The notes under the pieces: generated by a model
What the model was told of the DNA's origin: nothing
Databases searched by the model: none
The model's input: only the letters and a program-made list of their open reading frames with translations
Translations under genes and position numbers: made by a program
Shown here: piece after piece, positions 9,081-19,783 of the stretch
Layout: every line of letters begins with the position of its first letter
How positions within the stretch are numbered: position 1 is the first letter of the stretch
NCBI GenBank assembly: GCA_963668605.1
Contig: OY764903.1
Coordinates: 6,448,001-6,512,000, forward strand
Reading direction: 5' to 3'
Length of the DNA: 64,000 bases
DNA from: G963668605 sp963668605
GTDB lineage: Bacteria; Acidobacteriota; Terriglobia; Bryobacterales; Bryobacteraceae

Positions 9081-12000
9081 TTACGGTCCACCAACCAGTA
9101 GTTTCACCGGCCCAATCAAGCCCGAGCGCAGCTTATCTCCGTCGCGCAGGATGTTGCCGTCATGCCACCAGCGGCTGATGTTGTTGAACGTGCCGGATTC
9201 GAAGCGGTTCCAGCGCATCTCGTTCGCCAGCAGGTTCGCGGCTACCACGGTCAACACGTTTCGCCCGGGCCGCAGTTGCTTACTGATGTCCAGTCGATAC
9301 GGAGGCCACGCCATCGTTCCCAACAGTTTCCCATTCAGCCAGATTTCGCCGGTGTAGCAGAGTTCGCCGAGATCCAGCGTGATTGCTCGCCCCGCCGGCG
9401 CATCGAAGGTCGTGGTGTAGATGCCACGCCCCGAATACCAGTCAAGGTTTTGATTGCTCCAATCCTGAAGCTGAAACGCTGTCTTCCTGCAGCGCGCAAC
9501 TGGCGGAGTGTTCAACCCATCCCCGGGTTTGTTGAGCGTGAGACGCACCTCTGGCGACCCTTGCTCCAGCACGCATCCGGGCGGGACCGGGATTCGATAT
9601 TCGACATCGACTGGATACACGGAGTCGCTGGGCGGCGGCGCAGCGAGTTCATAAGCCTGCCCATCGTTCACAGTCCACGTATTGTCTGTCCTGATCGCGA
9701 GCGCCTCGCCTGCCCTGCCTTTAATCGCTCCTTGGGCCAGCAGAAAACCCTTGCCCTTCACGCGGAGATCAAGTCGATGGTGGCCCTTCGTTGCGGGAAT
9801 CACATTCAGATTCGCGACCACCTCCCCGTCCCACAAACATTCGACTGTCCCCTCCGCCTGCACCTTCAATGACGCCGCAGAAGGCTCAAACGAAATCTCG
9901 AATTCCTTTGTGAACGTCAGATCCGGACCCGCGAATTGACCCGGATGTGCGGTTTTGTAGACGTAGCGCGTAATCCACAGCGCGTCCCAATCCGACACGT
10001 ATCGCGCGGCTCCATTGCTAAAACGGATGCGCTGCCACGGCCGCCCCACGATACGAAAATCCGCAACCGGGATCTCGACTTTCGTCTCGCCGGGATCGAC
10101 GATCCATTTGTAGTCGAGTTCGTGAGGAGCCAGTTGGAAAGTCCAGTTGCCGTTAAGTGCGATCTCCCTTTGCGCGGCAGAGCGAACCGGTGCAACCGCT
10201 TTCGATCGACTATCGAAAACGATGTAATAGGCTTCCCACGGATCGAAGCTCAGACTCGCCGGATCCACCGCGCTCGACTCACCAGTCGCCGGATTCCACT
10301 TCTCCGCTGCGCCCTTCGCGGCGAAGCGTACATTCGCACTCACTAGCCGCCGCTCGGAGTTCACCAGGAAATAGATATCCTTGCCCTCAGTGCGTCGATG
10401 CAGATACCGAAGCGCAGACGCATCCGCGCCATCAATTGTGATATCCGCGGGAAGGGTTTTGCGTAACCACGCGGTCAATTCATCGACGTCCTTGAGCACG
10501 CGGATCTGCTCCGAGATCTTCATCACCTCAGGATCCTCGGCGCCATTCTCGGCAGAGTTCCGCGGAGCCGAGCCAAGTGCAACCACCTGCAAGCCCTGCT
10601 TCGCGCGCTCGGCCACGCGCTTGTACATGCGCAGCGAGACGGTTTGAACGTTCGGCAAAATCAGTACGCGATACTCTTCAGTCCCGATGCGAGGCTTCGC
10701 CGCCGCAATGCTGTCCGTATCCACCAGGTCGCAGTCCAGATGCGTGCGTGCCAAATGATCCACCAGTGAGGTGACCGCGTGTGCGGGGCGGCCCCTCCCG
10801 ATTCCGATACTCCAGACATCCTCCACCGGATAGAGCACAGCGATGTTGGCAACGTGTTCACCCTGGCTACCCATGAACGAGACGCGCCGTGTGTAGTCCG
10901 CGAGCTTCTTGAAGTACTTCCAGTAAGGGTTCTGATAGAACCACGTGTTAGGCCAGTCGTCCTGGCTTTCCTGTGTATCGAGCGTGTAGTGGAACAGGTG
11001 CATCACAAACGAGTTGATGCCATAGACAGCGAGCATGTTGACGCCGTAACGAGCCTGGTCGAGTGTAACGGTCCAACCAGCGCCGCCCAGCGCTTCCACC
11101 ATCGCGCGCGGCTTTCCATACACATGCGACACCGAACTGAGTTGCTTTGGCTTCCAAGACCCGACCGTGCGCGGCCATGTGTACCGGAAGTCTTCGTTGT
11201 CCGTACCTGGAATCTGCGGATGCCGCCACGTGCGGAAGTAATCGCCTTGATCGAAAATACTGTACAGCTCTTCGTTGGTATGGCCCGTCAGTTTGAGGTT
11301 GTGCTTGGCGCACCACGCCGCGATCTGCTCGAACCATGCCTCTTCATAGAGCTTTGTGAATTCCTCAAAGTAATCGCAGCGGACTTTGACGGTTTCCGGT
11401 CCTCCGTCCAGGAAAAGCAGTGGCAGCGATTCGCGCAGTTCGTAGCCCTTGTGCGCGCGGAAACGCTGCTCCAGAAGCGGATCCCACGGCAAAGGCATCA
11501 CGTTGAAGATCTCATCGAAGAAGGATCCTGGAATCGTCTTTCCGAAGTACCGCGAGAAGCGCTTGGCGTACTGCTCGTAGGTGTTGTTCAGGAACTCGCG
11601 CACCGCGTCCGGATTCAGGTAGTTCGGCAGCGGCGTTCGAACGGGGGCCGGCTCAAAGATCGAGATGCGCCACTCGCCCGCGGGAACCTGCCACGTTCCC
11701 CTTTTCTGGTTCTGCGCAGTCAGATCCGTCAGCGTTTTGCCATCGATGCCATCCTCGCCACTGCGCCTGGCCGCGATCACAAAGACTGCCTTGGCGAACT
11801 CGAGTTTCAGTTCCGCGGGTCCGTGCGCATCCTGCGTGCGATGCGTGAGGCCCTGCGCGGTGAAGCGCTCTGGATTGGCCGCGCGCGTACGACCTCCGGC
11901 GTCTCCGCTCGGCCATTTGTCTTCGTCGTAAATCCACGCACGGAACCCGACTTTCTCCGAATGCTCCACCGTGGTCTTGACCGCGTTCCAGAATCCTTCG

Positions 12001-12257
12001 GAGAAGTACGGCGTCTTACTCTGATCTAGCCCGTCTCGGGCGTGCATGTACGCGCCGTAGACGCCCTTGTCCACCATCTGGTCGATCTGCCAGATCAGCT
12101 TGTCGTGTTCGAGGGCGCCGTTCCACGACCAGAGCGGCTCCATCGAGAACTCATGCGGCGGGTCTCTGAATTGGTCTTTCAGAGTGCGGGATTGCTGGCC
12201 CGGCACAACGGCCGCAGCCAGCAAAAGACAAGCGGCAAGAACACTGGCTCTGCGCAT
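9081..12257 (-). CDS. GH106-like alpha-L-rhamnosidase
   Basis: A 1058-aa exported glycoside hydrolase. It starts with a signal peptide (RRASVLAACLLLAAAVVPG). Its N-terminal catalytic region carries features of GH106-type rhamnosidases: PLWSWNGAL, the alternating helix region QIDQMVDKGVYGAYMHARDG, and YDEDKWPSG at about residues 110-118. The C-terminal third is beta-rich (DLGELCYTGEIWLNGKLLG, RLDISKQLRPGRNVLTV), a galactose-binding-like sandwich often found in this family. The family removes terminal alpha-L-rhamnose from plant or algal polysaccharides. It lies 58 bp downstream of a receptor gene on the same strand, consistent with one operon. Exact substrate unknown. Confidence 0.8.
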   Translation of the reverse strand: MRRASVLAACLLLAAAVVPGQQSRTLKDQFRDPPHEFSMEPLWSWNGALEHDKLIWQIDQMVDKGVYGAYMHARDGLDQSKTPYFSEGFWNAVKTTVEHSEKVGFRAWIYDEDKWPSGDAGGRTRAANPERFTAQGLTHRTQDAHGPAELKLEFAKAVFVIAARRSGEDGIDGKTLTDLTAQNQKRGTWQVPAGEWRISIFEPAPVRTPLPNYLNPDAVREFLNNTYEQYAKRFSRYFGKTIPGSFFDEIFNVMPLPWDPLLEQRFRAHKGYELRESLPLLFLDGGPETVKVRCDYFEEFTKLYEEAWFEQIAAWCAKHNLKLTGHTNEELYSIFDQGDYFRTWRHPQIPGTDNEDFRYTWPRTVGSWKPKQLSSVSHVYGKPRAMVEALGGAGWTVTLDQARYGVNMLAVYGINSFVMHLFHYTLDTQESQDDWPNTWFYQNPYWKYFKKLADYTRRVSFMGSQGEHVANIAVLYPVEDVWSIGIGRGRPAHAVTSLVDHLARTHLDCDLVDTDSIAAAKPRIGTEEYRVLILPNVQTVSLRMYKRVAERAKQGLQVVALGSAPRNSAENGAEDPEVMKISEQIRVLKDVDELTAWLRKTLPADITIDGADASALRYLHRRTEGKDIYFLVNSERRLVSANVRFAAKGAAEKWNPATGESSAVDPASLSFDPWEAYYIVFDSRSKAVAPVRSAAQREIALNGNWTFQLAPHELDYKWIVDPGETKVEIPVADFRIVGRPWQRIRFSNGAARYVSDWDALWITRYVYKTAHPGQFAGPDLTFTKEFEISFEPSAASLKVQAEGTVECLWDGEVVANLNVIPATKGHHRLDLRVKGKGFLLAQGAIKGRAGEALAIRTDNTWTVNDGQAYELAAPPPSDSVYPVDVEYRIPVPPGCVLEQGSPEVRLTLNKPGDGLNTPPVARCRKTAFQLQDWSNQNLDWYSGRGIYTTTFDAPAGRAITLDLGELCYTGEIWLNGKLLGTMAWPPYRLDISKQLRPGRNVLTVVAANLLANEMRWNRFESGTFNNISRWWHDGNILRDGDKLRSGLIGPVKLLVGGP

Positions 12258-12315
12258 TTCTTTTGTTTTGGTACCACGGAGCCGAGCACCGGACCCGGCT
12301 CCGCGATGGCAGCGA

Positions 12316-15300
12316 TCAGAACATCAACTTCATACCGAACTGAACGATGCGCGGCGACCCAGCGCCCGTAATCATGCCCGTGGTCGGCTGATTGATGGTG
12401 CGGTTCGGCAAGTTGAAGTTTGGGTGGTTGAACACGTTAAAGAACTCGGCCCGGAACTGGGCGTTGATGCGTTCCGTGATGCCAGTGTTCTTGAAAACCG
12501 AGAAGTCCCAGTTCTGCGATCCGGGACCGTACAGCGTGTTCTTGCCCACATTGCCGAGCCTGAACAAGGGCGGCAATACAAAGGCGGCCTTGTTGAAGTA
12601 GGTGGTCCCTTGATCGACACCGCGCTTTTGAATGGACGCGGACGTATCAATTCCCCCGTACGGATCTCCCACTAAATTCGGCCGTTGATTACTGGCGCCG
12701 ATGTTGGCGTTATCGCCCGGAGTTGCGAGCGTAAACGGCGGTCCGGATTGGAACGACGTGATGCCGTTAACCTGCCAGCCTCCCACCAACTTGTCCACTA
12801 CGTTGCCGTTGTTTAGGAACTTCCGGCCCTTGCCGAGTGGCAAATTGTAAGAGTAGCTGAAGACGGCCCGATGCTTGATGTCGAATGCAGCGGGCCCTTT
12901 TTCCGCGCTGAAATCGCAGCGGCACTGCGGGTTTGACGGCGTGTTGTCGAAGTTCGAGGAACTGTGGCTGTCCGCGATCGCTTTGCTGAACGTGTAAGAG
13001 AACAGCAGTGCGAAGCCGCTGGCAAACCGGCGCTCGACTTTGGTCAACAGGCCGTGATAGCTCGAAGATCCGCCGTTATCCGTGCTGAGGATCGAGTTGT
13101 TGCTGAAGTTCGGGAAATCGACGCGCTGCGCAAGCGGCGTGGGGTTCGCTGGGTCCGTCACCAGAATACGGGAGCCCTGCTGGAAATTGCTCCGGCGCAA
13201 AAGTCTCTTGCCTGACGAACCGACGTAACCCACCTCCATCGTAAGGTTGTTCATGATCTCCCGCTCCACCGCAGTGCTCCACTGAATCAGGTAAGGCGTT
13301 CGATTGGTGATGTCCTCGCTGAACGGCTGGATGGAACCGGTTGGCTGATTCGGAGAAGGAAACAGGTCATCCAGGCGGAAACTCGGGATGAATGGATCGC
13401 TGGCCAGGTTCTGCGCGAACAGATAAGGCGGATTGTTGCGCAGGAACTGCGCTTCATTACCTTCCTGAACGTCGAAGAACATACCGGCGCCGGCGCGGAT
13501 TACAGTCTTCGCGACCGGCCGGTACGCTAGGCCAATGCGCGGAGCTAAGTTGTTCCGGTCAGGCGGGATCAGCGATCGCGAAGTTGGCGATCCGCCGATA
13601 TCGACTACGCCTTTGCCTGGGATGAACGCCTTGGTGGAATTCGCCAACAGCAGGCGGCCGCCAGAGGTGCGGTCATTGAAATCGATGATCGTGAAGCGGT
13701 CCAGTTTCTCCACGTACGGGCTGGCATACTCGTACCGGACTCCAAGGTTCAGAGTCAGCCGCGAACTCACTTTCCAGTCATTCTGGAAATAGAAGCTGTA
13801 GAGATTGGTGTAGTCGTGCGCTATGCCGTCGCCCACCGAAGACTGAATGGTCTGGGGCAGGCCGAGCAGCAGATCTGCGATAGAACTACCCGTCGTGCCA
13901 GACAGACTGGGCAGGTTCGTGAATTGTCCGGTAAACTGTGCGTTGCCTCTGGCGCTGTTGCCAACCACCGCCGTCATGCGTGTGCGGCGGAGGTCGAAGC
14001 CGGCTTTCATCGTATGCGGTCCTCGGACCCACGTCAGGTTGTCGACGTACTGATAGGTCTGCACGACGGAGTTGGCGGGAAACTGCGACCCAGGTCCAAG
14101 GCCGCTGAATCCGTTTGAGAGGTTGAATAACGGCAGGCCGAAACCGACCGTCGGGTCGTCGATTGTGTTCTTAAACCCGAACACGTCCTTAGCCGGATTT
14201 GCGCTCGGTGAGCCGACGGGCATGGTGTAGTACTTGGAGCGGTTGAACCCGGCGCGCGCCTCATTGAGCAGATTTGGAGTGAATACGTGAACCCAGTTCA
14301 GTGCTACATTCTGACCGCGAATCGCGTCCGTAGTGCCGCTGAACGGCAATGTGCCAGGGGAAGGATGCTGCCTGTCCAGAATCGAGTAGCGGCCGAAGAC
14401 ATTGTCGCTGCCTGAAAACCTGTGATCGATGCGCGCGTTGGCGTTATTGCTGTCATCCACGCCCGGAATCGTCGCCGCATAATTACGGCCCGCCTGGCCG
14501 GTGAAATTCGGCGAAGGGTAGAAGGAAAGAATCTTGTTTGCGAGCGGGCTGACGCGCGCGCTCGGGATCCTGTTGCCCGCGAAAGGCTGGCGCGTCCGCG
14601 TTGCCGGATCCCATGTGTTGGGATCGTAAATCGTGGGGTTACCGGCGCCTGAAAAATCGCCGGCCCGCAGTTCCGCCCATGGCACATAAGCGAATCCAGT
14701 GCCGCCCGTGCGAATTCGACTTCCTTCATAGTTCAGGAAGAAGAACGTCTTGTCGCGGCCCTTGTAAATCTTGGGCAGCGTCACCGGCCCGCCGAACGTT
14801 CCGCCAAATTGCGTCTGGTTGAGGCGGGCCACGGCGGTGGGTTGGAAGAAATTGCGCGCCGCAAACTTACTGTTCCGGTTGAAGTACAGTAGCGTGCTGT
14901 GGACATCGTTGGTCCCCGATTTCAGCGCGGTGATGATCTGCGTCGATCCGCGCCCGAACTCAGCGCTATAGGTATCGCTGAGCACTTTGAACTCCTGGAT
15001 GGCGTCCACAGAGGGAGTCACGGATGGAGTTTGAAACACGATGTCATTCGTATCAACGCCGTCCAAAAGAAAAGCGACCGAAGTGTCCCGCGCTCCGGCG
15101 ACGTTAACGCTTCGGTTTACACCTTTCTGTCCGGCGGTCGCGCCTGCGCGCGAAGGAATCGCCCCGGGAATGAGGCGCGCCAACGAGAGGTAGTCGCGCC
15201 CGTTGAGCGGCAATTCTATAATCTGCTTGTTCGAGATCACCGCGCCGACATCCGACGCGTCCGTCTTCAGCAGTTGCAGACTGGCGGTTGTTTCAACGCG

Positions 15301-15651
15301 CTGCACCAACTCGCCGACCGCGAGTTTCACGTCGATGCGCGCGGTCTGGTTTACCTCCAGCCCGATATCACTAACCACCTGGGTCGTGAAACCCTGGCGG
15401 GAAACCTCTATCCGATAAGCCCCTGGCAGTAGCGCCGGAAAGCTGTAGTTCCCTTCCGCGTCGGTACTGGCTGTTTTCCCCTCGTTAGTCCCTTGGTTCT
15501 GCAGTTTGACCTGGGCGTCTGAGACGATCGCGTCGGTCTGGTCAGTCACTCTACCTAGAATGCTGCCTCGCACAAACTGCGCGTCTGCAACGCTCGTTGC
15601 CGCCAGAGAGACAAGAAACACACACAAAAGCTTGTTTACCCTCGGAAGCAT
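12316..15651 (-). CDS. Oar/TonB-dependent receptor-like outer-membrane protein
   Basis: A receptor of 1111 aa when read from ATG 15651, which is preceded by AAGGAG at about 6 bases; the upstream in-frame start at 15711 lacks such a site. Order: signal peptide (LLCVFLVSLAATSVADAQ), regulatory-like domain (GSILGRVTDQTDAIVSDAQV), ELPLNGRDYLSLARLIPG plug motif, a region with AEFGRGSTQI, then the barrel ending in QFGMKLMF. It is probably the upstream partner of the rhamnosidase gene that follows it, so a rhamnose-containing oligosaccharide is a reasonable but unproven ligand. Confidence 0.88.
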   Translation of the reverse strand: MLPRVNKLLCVFLVSLAATSVADAQFVRGSILGRVTDQTDAIVSDAQVKLQNQGTNEGKTASTDAEGNYSFPALLPGAYRIEVSRQGFTTQVVSDIGLEVNQTARIDVKLAVGELVQRVETTASLQLLKTDASDVGAVISNKQIIELPLNGRDYLSLARLIPGAIPSRAGATAGQKGVNRSVNVAGARDTSVAFLLDGVDTNDIVFQTPSVTPSVDAIQEFKVLSDTYSAEFGRGSTQIITALKSGTNDVHSTLLYFNRNSKFAARNFFQPTAVARLNQTQFGGTFGGPVTLPKIYKGRDKTFFFLNYEGSRIRTGGTGFAYVPWAELRAGDFSGAGNPTIYDPNTWDPATRTRQPFAGNRIPSARVSPLANKILSFYPSPNFTGQAGRNYAATIPGVDDSNNANARIDHRFSGSDNVFGRYSILDRQHPSPGTLPFSGTTDAIRGQNVALNWVHVFTPNLLNEARAGFNRSKYYTMPVGSPSANPAKDVFGFKNTIDDPTVGFGLPLFNLSNGFSGLGPGSQFPANSVVQTYQYVDNLTWVRGPHTMKAGFDLRRTRMTAVVGNSARGNAQFTGQFTNLPSLSGTTGSSIADLLLGLPQTIQSSVGDGIAHDYTNLYSFYFQNDWKVSSRLTLNLGVRYEYASPYVEKLDRFTIIDFNDRTSGGRLLLANSTKAFIPGKGVVDIGGSPTSRSLIPPDRNNLAPRIGLAYRPVAKTVIRAGAGMFFDVQEGNEAQFLRNNPPYLFAQNLASDPFIPSFRLDDLFPSPNQPTGSIQPFSEDITNRTPYLIQWSTAVEREIMNNLTMEVGYVGSSGKRLLRRSNFQQGSRILVTDPANPTPLAQRVDFPNFSNNSILSTDNGGSSSYHGLLTKVERRFASGFALLFSYTFSKAIADSHSSSNFDNTPSNPQCRCDFSAEKGPAAFDIKHRAVFSYSYNLPLGKGRKFLNNGNVVDKLVGGWQVNGITSFQSGPPFTLATPGDNANIGASNQRPNLVGDPYGGIDTSASIQKRGVDQGTTYFNKAAFVLPPLFRLGNVGKNTLYGPGSQNWDFSVFKNTGITERINAQFRAEFFNVFNHPNFNLPNRTINQPTTGMITGAGSPRIVQFGMKLMF

Positions 15652-15921
15652 AGACACTCCTTCTGAGCACAGTTTGCTCCAGTCGCAATTCGAAATCAAT
15701 GCCAATGACACCAGTCGCTACAACGTAAACGTGACCGCAATTCCCCCGCCGTCGCGAGTGAAGGTCAACACATGCGCCGTCCCGCGCGCCGCATGTATTC
15801 AGCGAGTGACTGTTTGTCGAACGTAGCCGCCGGTTTTCAACGGCGGCAGCAAAGACATCGTATTGTCCAAGGAGGAACGGACTCCAGACCACTGGCTCAA
15901 CGCCAACGGGGTGTCCATAAG

Positions 15922-16200
15922 GCAGCGGCCGCGCAACTCGCAAATGACATCCGCACCTTCCCGCTGTGGTTTGCGGGTATCCGTGGTGACAGCCAGGCGG
16001 CCTGGAATCTTTCGGCTGTCAAGAACGTGCCACATGGCGAGACGCTCAAGATGCAACTACGCGCCGATTGCTTCAATTCCCTGAATGATCCGAACTTCAA
16101 CGTGCCGACGAAGGTTGGCAAGGGTCGCACAAAAATTCAAACTTTCGTGCAATACGCGAACTGCTCCGCGAGCGGTTCGCCGTGGCGATCGGCTATATAG
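15922..16200 (+). pseudogene. C-terminal scrap of a TonB-like receptor
   Basis: The plus strand encodes AAQLANDIRTFPLWFAGIRG and then a stretch ending LQLRADCFNSLNDPNFNVPT (written here in part), closely like the last 100 residues of the receptor encoded at 16292-19783 (QLANNIRTFPLRLSAVRAD). There is no start or upstream barrel, and the frame degenerates after NVPTKVGKG. It is in opposite orientation to both neighbours, so it is likely a leftover of a deleted or inverted receptor gene. The bases 15652-15921 before it contain no recognisable gene. Confidence 0.72.
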
Positions 16201-16291
16201 CCCACCGCGTAGCCGGCCGCCCGTGAGTGCCGCGGAACTGAGGAGCCACCCGGGGCCGCCGCGGAACGGCTACCCCGGGCCTCGTCAGAGC

Positions 16292-19200
16292 TTAAAACAG
16301 CAACTTCAACCCCACGAACACGCGGCGCTCCTCCTGGTTTGTGCTGGTGCCGCTGACCTTCCCAAACAGGCTGCTGGTAGGAGCGGTGTTCGGCGGATCG
16401 AACGTCGGATGATTTCCGAGACTCTCGACATCGCCGCGCAGTTGCAGCTTCAGGCCTTCGCGGATACTGAAGTTCTTGTGGAGCGAGGCATCCCACATGT
16501 TGAGTCCATCCGCCCGCACAGCCGAGAGGCGTAATGGGAACGTGCGAATGTTGTTTGCAAGCTGCTGTGCCGAATCCGTCACAAACAGGCTCGTGTTGAA
16601 CCACTGATTGAGCGGACGCCGGTGGCCGCCGGGCAGCTTAAGATCGGCGTAGCTCGATCCAGTGAAGATCACATTGCCGAAGTTGAGCGGAGGTCCACTC
16701 TGGAACTGGTAGATGATACTGGTCTGCCAGCCGCCTATGATGTGGTTCAGGATGCCGTGCGCGGAGCCCGCGATACGCCGTCCGGCGCCGAAAGGCAGGC
16801 TGTAAATGCCGGTGGCGACGATACGATGCGGCCTATCGAGCGCGGAAACGACATGGGTTGGAATCGAGTCGGTATCGTTCAGATACTCGGTGGCTTCCAT
16901 TGTTTTCGACCACGTATAATTCGCCTGTAATTGCAACCCTTTCGAAAACCGGCGTTCCACGCGGGCCGTCAGCGCGTGATACCACGAAGAACCCGCCGGC
17001 ATCCCGGTAAGGAGGCTCTGGAACTGCGGATAGGCCTTCAGCAGTTGGCTGAGCTGCGTGTTCGCCACCGAATAGAGGTTGGACCCGGCGAAGCCATCAA
17101 TGCCGATAAACGGGTTCGCCACCCGGCCGCTCAACAGGTCGATGGTGGCCTGATCCCGCTGCGGCGAAGTGCTCAGGTACTGGCGCGGGACCGGATCGAA
17201 CTCTGTATCGACGCGCAGCCGCGCGGCCTTATTCCCCATATACCCGAGTTCCACAACGGTCTGGCTCATTGGTTGGAATTGAATGGCTGTGCTCCAGCGC
17301 TGCGTGTACGGCGGGCGCCCATCGGACGAAAAGAAACCGGGGCTGCGGCCAAGGTAAGTGGTCAGGCCTCCGGATGCCCCGATCGGACGCTGCAAGCCGC
17401 TGGGAAAGGGGTTGCCGATCGAAGCGGCGTAGGTCATGCCGTTATCGAGGCTCGATACGATATTGGTCCGCTGGTTGAAACCGGGCTGTGTGGCGTCGCT
17501 GAAGTCCGCGCCCAGCAGGCTGTAAAAGATGCCATAGCCGCCGCGGAACACCACGCGCGGTTTAACCTGGTAGGCAAAACCAACGCGCGGCATAAACTCT
17601 CTCCGGTATGGATCGCGCAACTCGCGCGGGTTGCCATTGATTCCGGCAAACGTCAGGCCGCCAATCGTTCGGAACTGCGCCACTGGTACTTGCGGGACCG
17701 GCGCTTTGGCATACAGCGCCTGGGCTTGCGCCTGAATGGGGTTAACTGTGGCAAAGTCGAAGTCGCGCGAAGAGCGGTTATAGCGCTCCACGATGGGGCT
17801 TTCATACTCCCAGCGCAGGCCGAGATTGAGCGTCAGCTTGTTGCTGATCCGCCAGTCGTCCTGCACAAAGCCTGCCCACAAGCGGCTCGATTCCGCGCGG
17901 GAAGCATTGATGTCCACGGTGCCGCCTGTGGGAATGCCGAAAAGGAAACTGGCGAACGGTTGGCCCGTGGGCGCCGCAACGGAATTGTCGAGTGGCCCTT
18001 TTGTGTACGTTGCATCGAAGGTGAGCTGCGGTGAAACATTTCCAAAAGTGTAGACGTTCTCCCGGATGAGCCGGAAATCCACGCCGGACTTGATACTGTG
18101 CGCACCCTTCATCCAGTTCAGCACGCCCAACCAGCTATGAGAGTAATTCGATGTGGCGTTGCCGGCGTTGTTGCCGAGTGGCAGCATGCCGTTGACGCTG
18201 ACCAGCGGGAACGTGATGCTCTGGGGGTCGAGTTGCGAAACCAGGCTGCTGGGGAAAAATTCGTTGAGGTCCCAGCCGCGATTCGCAAACGAAACGGTGT
18301 TCTTCAGCCAGGTGAAACCGTAACGGACATCGAGCACCATAGTGGAAGAAAGCACGTGGACGTCGTCCAGCGCCACGCCCCGGTATGGCCTTGTCGCTGT
18401 GCGGCCACGGACGTCACTGCCCGGGATGAAGCGGTCAAAATTCCCTTCAAAGTCCGAATGGGAATAGCGCCCGTACATGCGGTGCCGCTCGTTGAAGTTG
18501 TGATCGACACGCGTGGACGGTTGCGAAAGATTCTGGACGTCCTTACTGGTGTTCTGGTAATTCTGAAGCCCGTCGTAAGTGCCCGCAGTGTTCGACAGCG
18601 GGAAATATTTCAGAATCTTGCGAGCCGTCGGATCGATCCGGGAAGCCGGGATAATATTGCCGGGCAGCGGCTGCCGCACGAACCGTGTAGAACCGGAGCG
18701 CTGAGTCGTGAAGGGATCGTAAATCTGGTAGCGAGAGCCCAATGCGAGCAGTTCTGAAAAGTCGCCGTTCCGCTCAGCCGCGGTCGGCACAGTGTTGAAT
18801 GTGGAGTTTGGCCGTTTTCGATTGTGCCGCTGATAGCCGAACATGAAGAAGGTCTTGTTCCTGCCGTCATAGACCTTGGGAATGTAGAGCGGGCCGCCGA
18901 TCACGGCCGTGTAGCGCACCCATCGGATCGAAGGCGTGTTCGCTTTGATTTTCTCCGGCGTGATGGGACCCGTAGTGGGATCGAAGATGAATCCATCGGT
19001 GAAGAAATTGCGCGTCATCATCGGGCCGCTCGAAACCGAAGTTCCCAGTGTGCCGTGCAACGCGTTGGTGCCGGTCTTCAGGCTGATATTGATGGCGCCC
19101 GAGGGGGTGTGCCCCACAGCGGCATCGTAGCTTGTAGTCTCGATCCGGACTTCCTGCACCATCTCGGCAGGCGGCACGAATGCTGTCTGTCCTCCGGCGG

Positions 19201-19783
19201 CGTTGTTGCTGACGCCGTCCAGGTTGAAGTCGACCGTCTGTTTCGAGCCCCCGACGGCCAGGTTCGACGACTGATCCACGTTCCACGGCCCATCGAACGG
19301 GAGCGTGGGAAGGCTCACGCCGGGCGCGGTGGAAAAGAGCCACGCCAAGCTGCCACTGCGTAGCGGGAGATCTGCCGTCTGCCGGCTGTCCATGGTCTGA
19401 GACACGCTGGCGGAAGTGTTATCAAGAACCGGCGCCTGCGCGGTGACCTCGACAGTTTCGGCCACGTTGCCGAGTTCCATCTGGATGTCGATCTGCACGC
19501 GATCGCCCATGTGCAGATCGATGCCGCCGCGATTCCATGCCTTAAAGCCCGCAACTTCCACATCGATCTTATACGTGCCGGGGTTCAGGTACGGCACTTC
19601 GTACCGGCCCTGCTCATTGCTCGATGCCTTTGTGGCGACGCCCGTCTCTATGTTCGCGACGCGCACGCCCGCACCGGAAATCAGTGCGCCCGATGAATCT
19701 GAAACCTGCCCTGTGATGGTGCCGCGCGGGTCCTGAGCCCATAGCGCGAGCGAGGCCATGAAGAGCATGCTGAACCTGACCAT
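16292..19783 (-). CDS. Oar/TonB-dependent receptor-like outer-membrane protein
   Basis: 1163 aa. ATG 19783 is preceded by AAGGAAG at about 7 bases. A signal peptide (FSMLFMASLALWAQ) leads to a regulatory-like domain (GTITGQVSDSSGALISGAGV) and a plug region (DLPLRSGSLAWLFSTAPGV, replacing the usual LPLNGR motif). The long barrel has repeated DNxxxRxDHNF/SRLWAGFVQDDWR motifs and a C-terminal VFVGLKLLF beta-signal. Transcribed away from the next receptor at 20038, with which it shares a 254-bp divergent intergenic region. Ligand unknown. Confidence 0.88.
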   Translation of the reverse strand: MVRFSMLFMASLALWAQDPRGTITGQVSDSSGALISGAGVRVANIETGVATKASSNEQGRYEVPYLNPGTYKIDVEVAGFKAWNRGGIDLHMGDRVQIDIQMELGNVAETVEVTAQAPVLDNTSASVSQTMDSRQTADLPLRSGSLAWLFSTAPGVSLPTLPFDGPWNVDQSSNLAVGGSKQTVDFNLDGVSNNAAGGQTAFVPPAEMVQEVRIETTSYDAAVGHTPSGAINISLKTGTNALHGTLGTSVSSGPMMTRNFFTDGFIFDPTTGPITPEKIKANTPSIRWVRYTAVIGGPLYIPKVYDGRNKTFFMFGYQRHNRKRPNSTFNTVPTAAERNGDFSELLALGSRYQIYDPFTTQRSGSTRFVRQPLPGNIIPASRIDPTARKILKYFPLSNTAGTYDGLQNYQNTSKDVQNLSQPSTRVDHNFNERHRMYGRYSHSDFEGNFDRFIPGSDVRGRTATRPYRGVALDDVHVLSSTMVLDVRYGFTWLKNTVSFANRGWDLNEFFPSSLVSQLDPQSITFPLVSVNGMLPLGNNAGNATSNYSHSWLGVLNWMKGAHSIKSGVDFRLIRENVYTFGNVSPQLTFDATYTKGPLDNSVAAPTGQPFASFLFGIPTGGTVDINASRAESSRLWAGFVQDDWRISNKLTLNLGLRWEYESPIVERYNRSSRDFDFATVNPIQAQAQALYAKAPVPQVPVAQFRTIGGLTFAGINGNPRELRDPYRREFMPRVGFAYQVKPRVVFRGGYGIFYSLLGADFSDATQPGFNQRTNIVSSLDNGMTYAASIGNPFPSGLQRPIGASGGLTTYLGRSPGFFSSDGRPPYTQRWSTAIQFQPMSQTVVELGYMGNKAARLRVDTEFDPVPRQYLSTSPQRDQATIDLLSGRVANPFIGIDGFAGSNLYSVANTQLSQLLKAYPQFQSLLTGMPAGSSWYHALTARVERRFSKGLQLQANYTWSKTMEATEYLNDTDSIPTHVVSALDRPHRIVATGIYSLPFGAGRRIAGSAHGILNHIIGGWQTSIIYQFQSGPPLNFGNVIFTGSSYADLKLPGGHRRPLNQWFNTSLFVTDSAQQLANNIRTFPLRLSAVRADGLNMWDASLHKNFSIREGLKLQLRGDVESLGNHPTFDPPNTAPTSSLFGKVSGTSTNQEERRVFVGLKLLF

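Noticed and set aside
10779..12029. Plus-strand open frame of 416 codons opposite the rhamnosidase gene
   Set aside because: Antisense shadow of a well-supported glycosidase.
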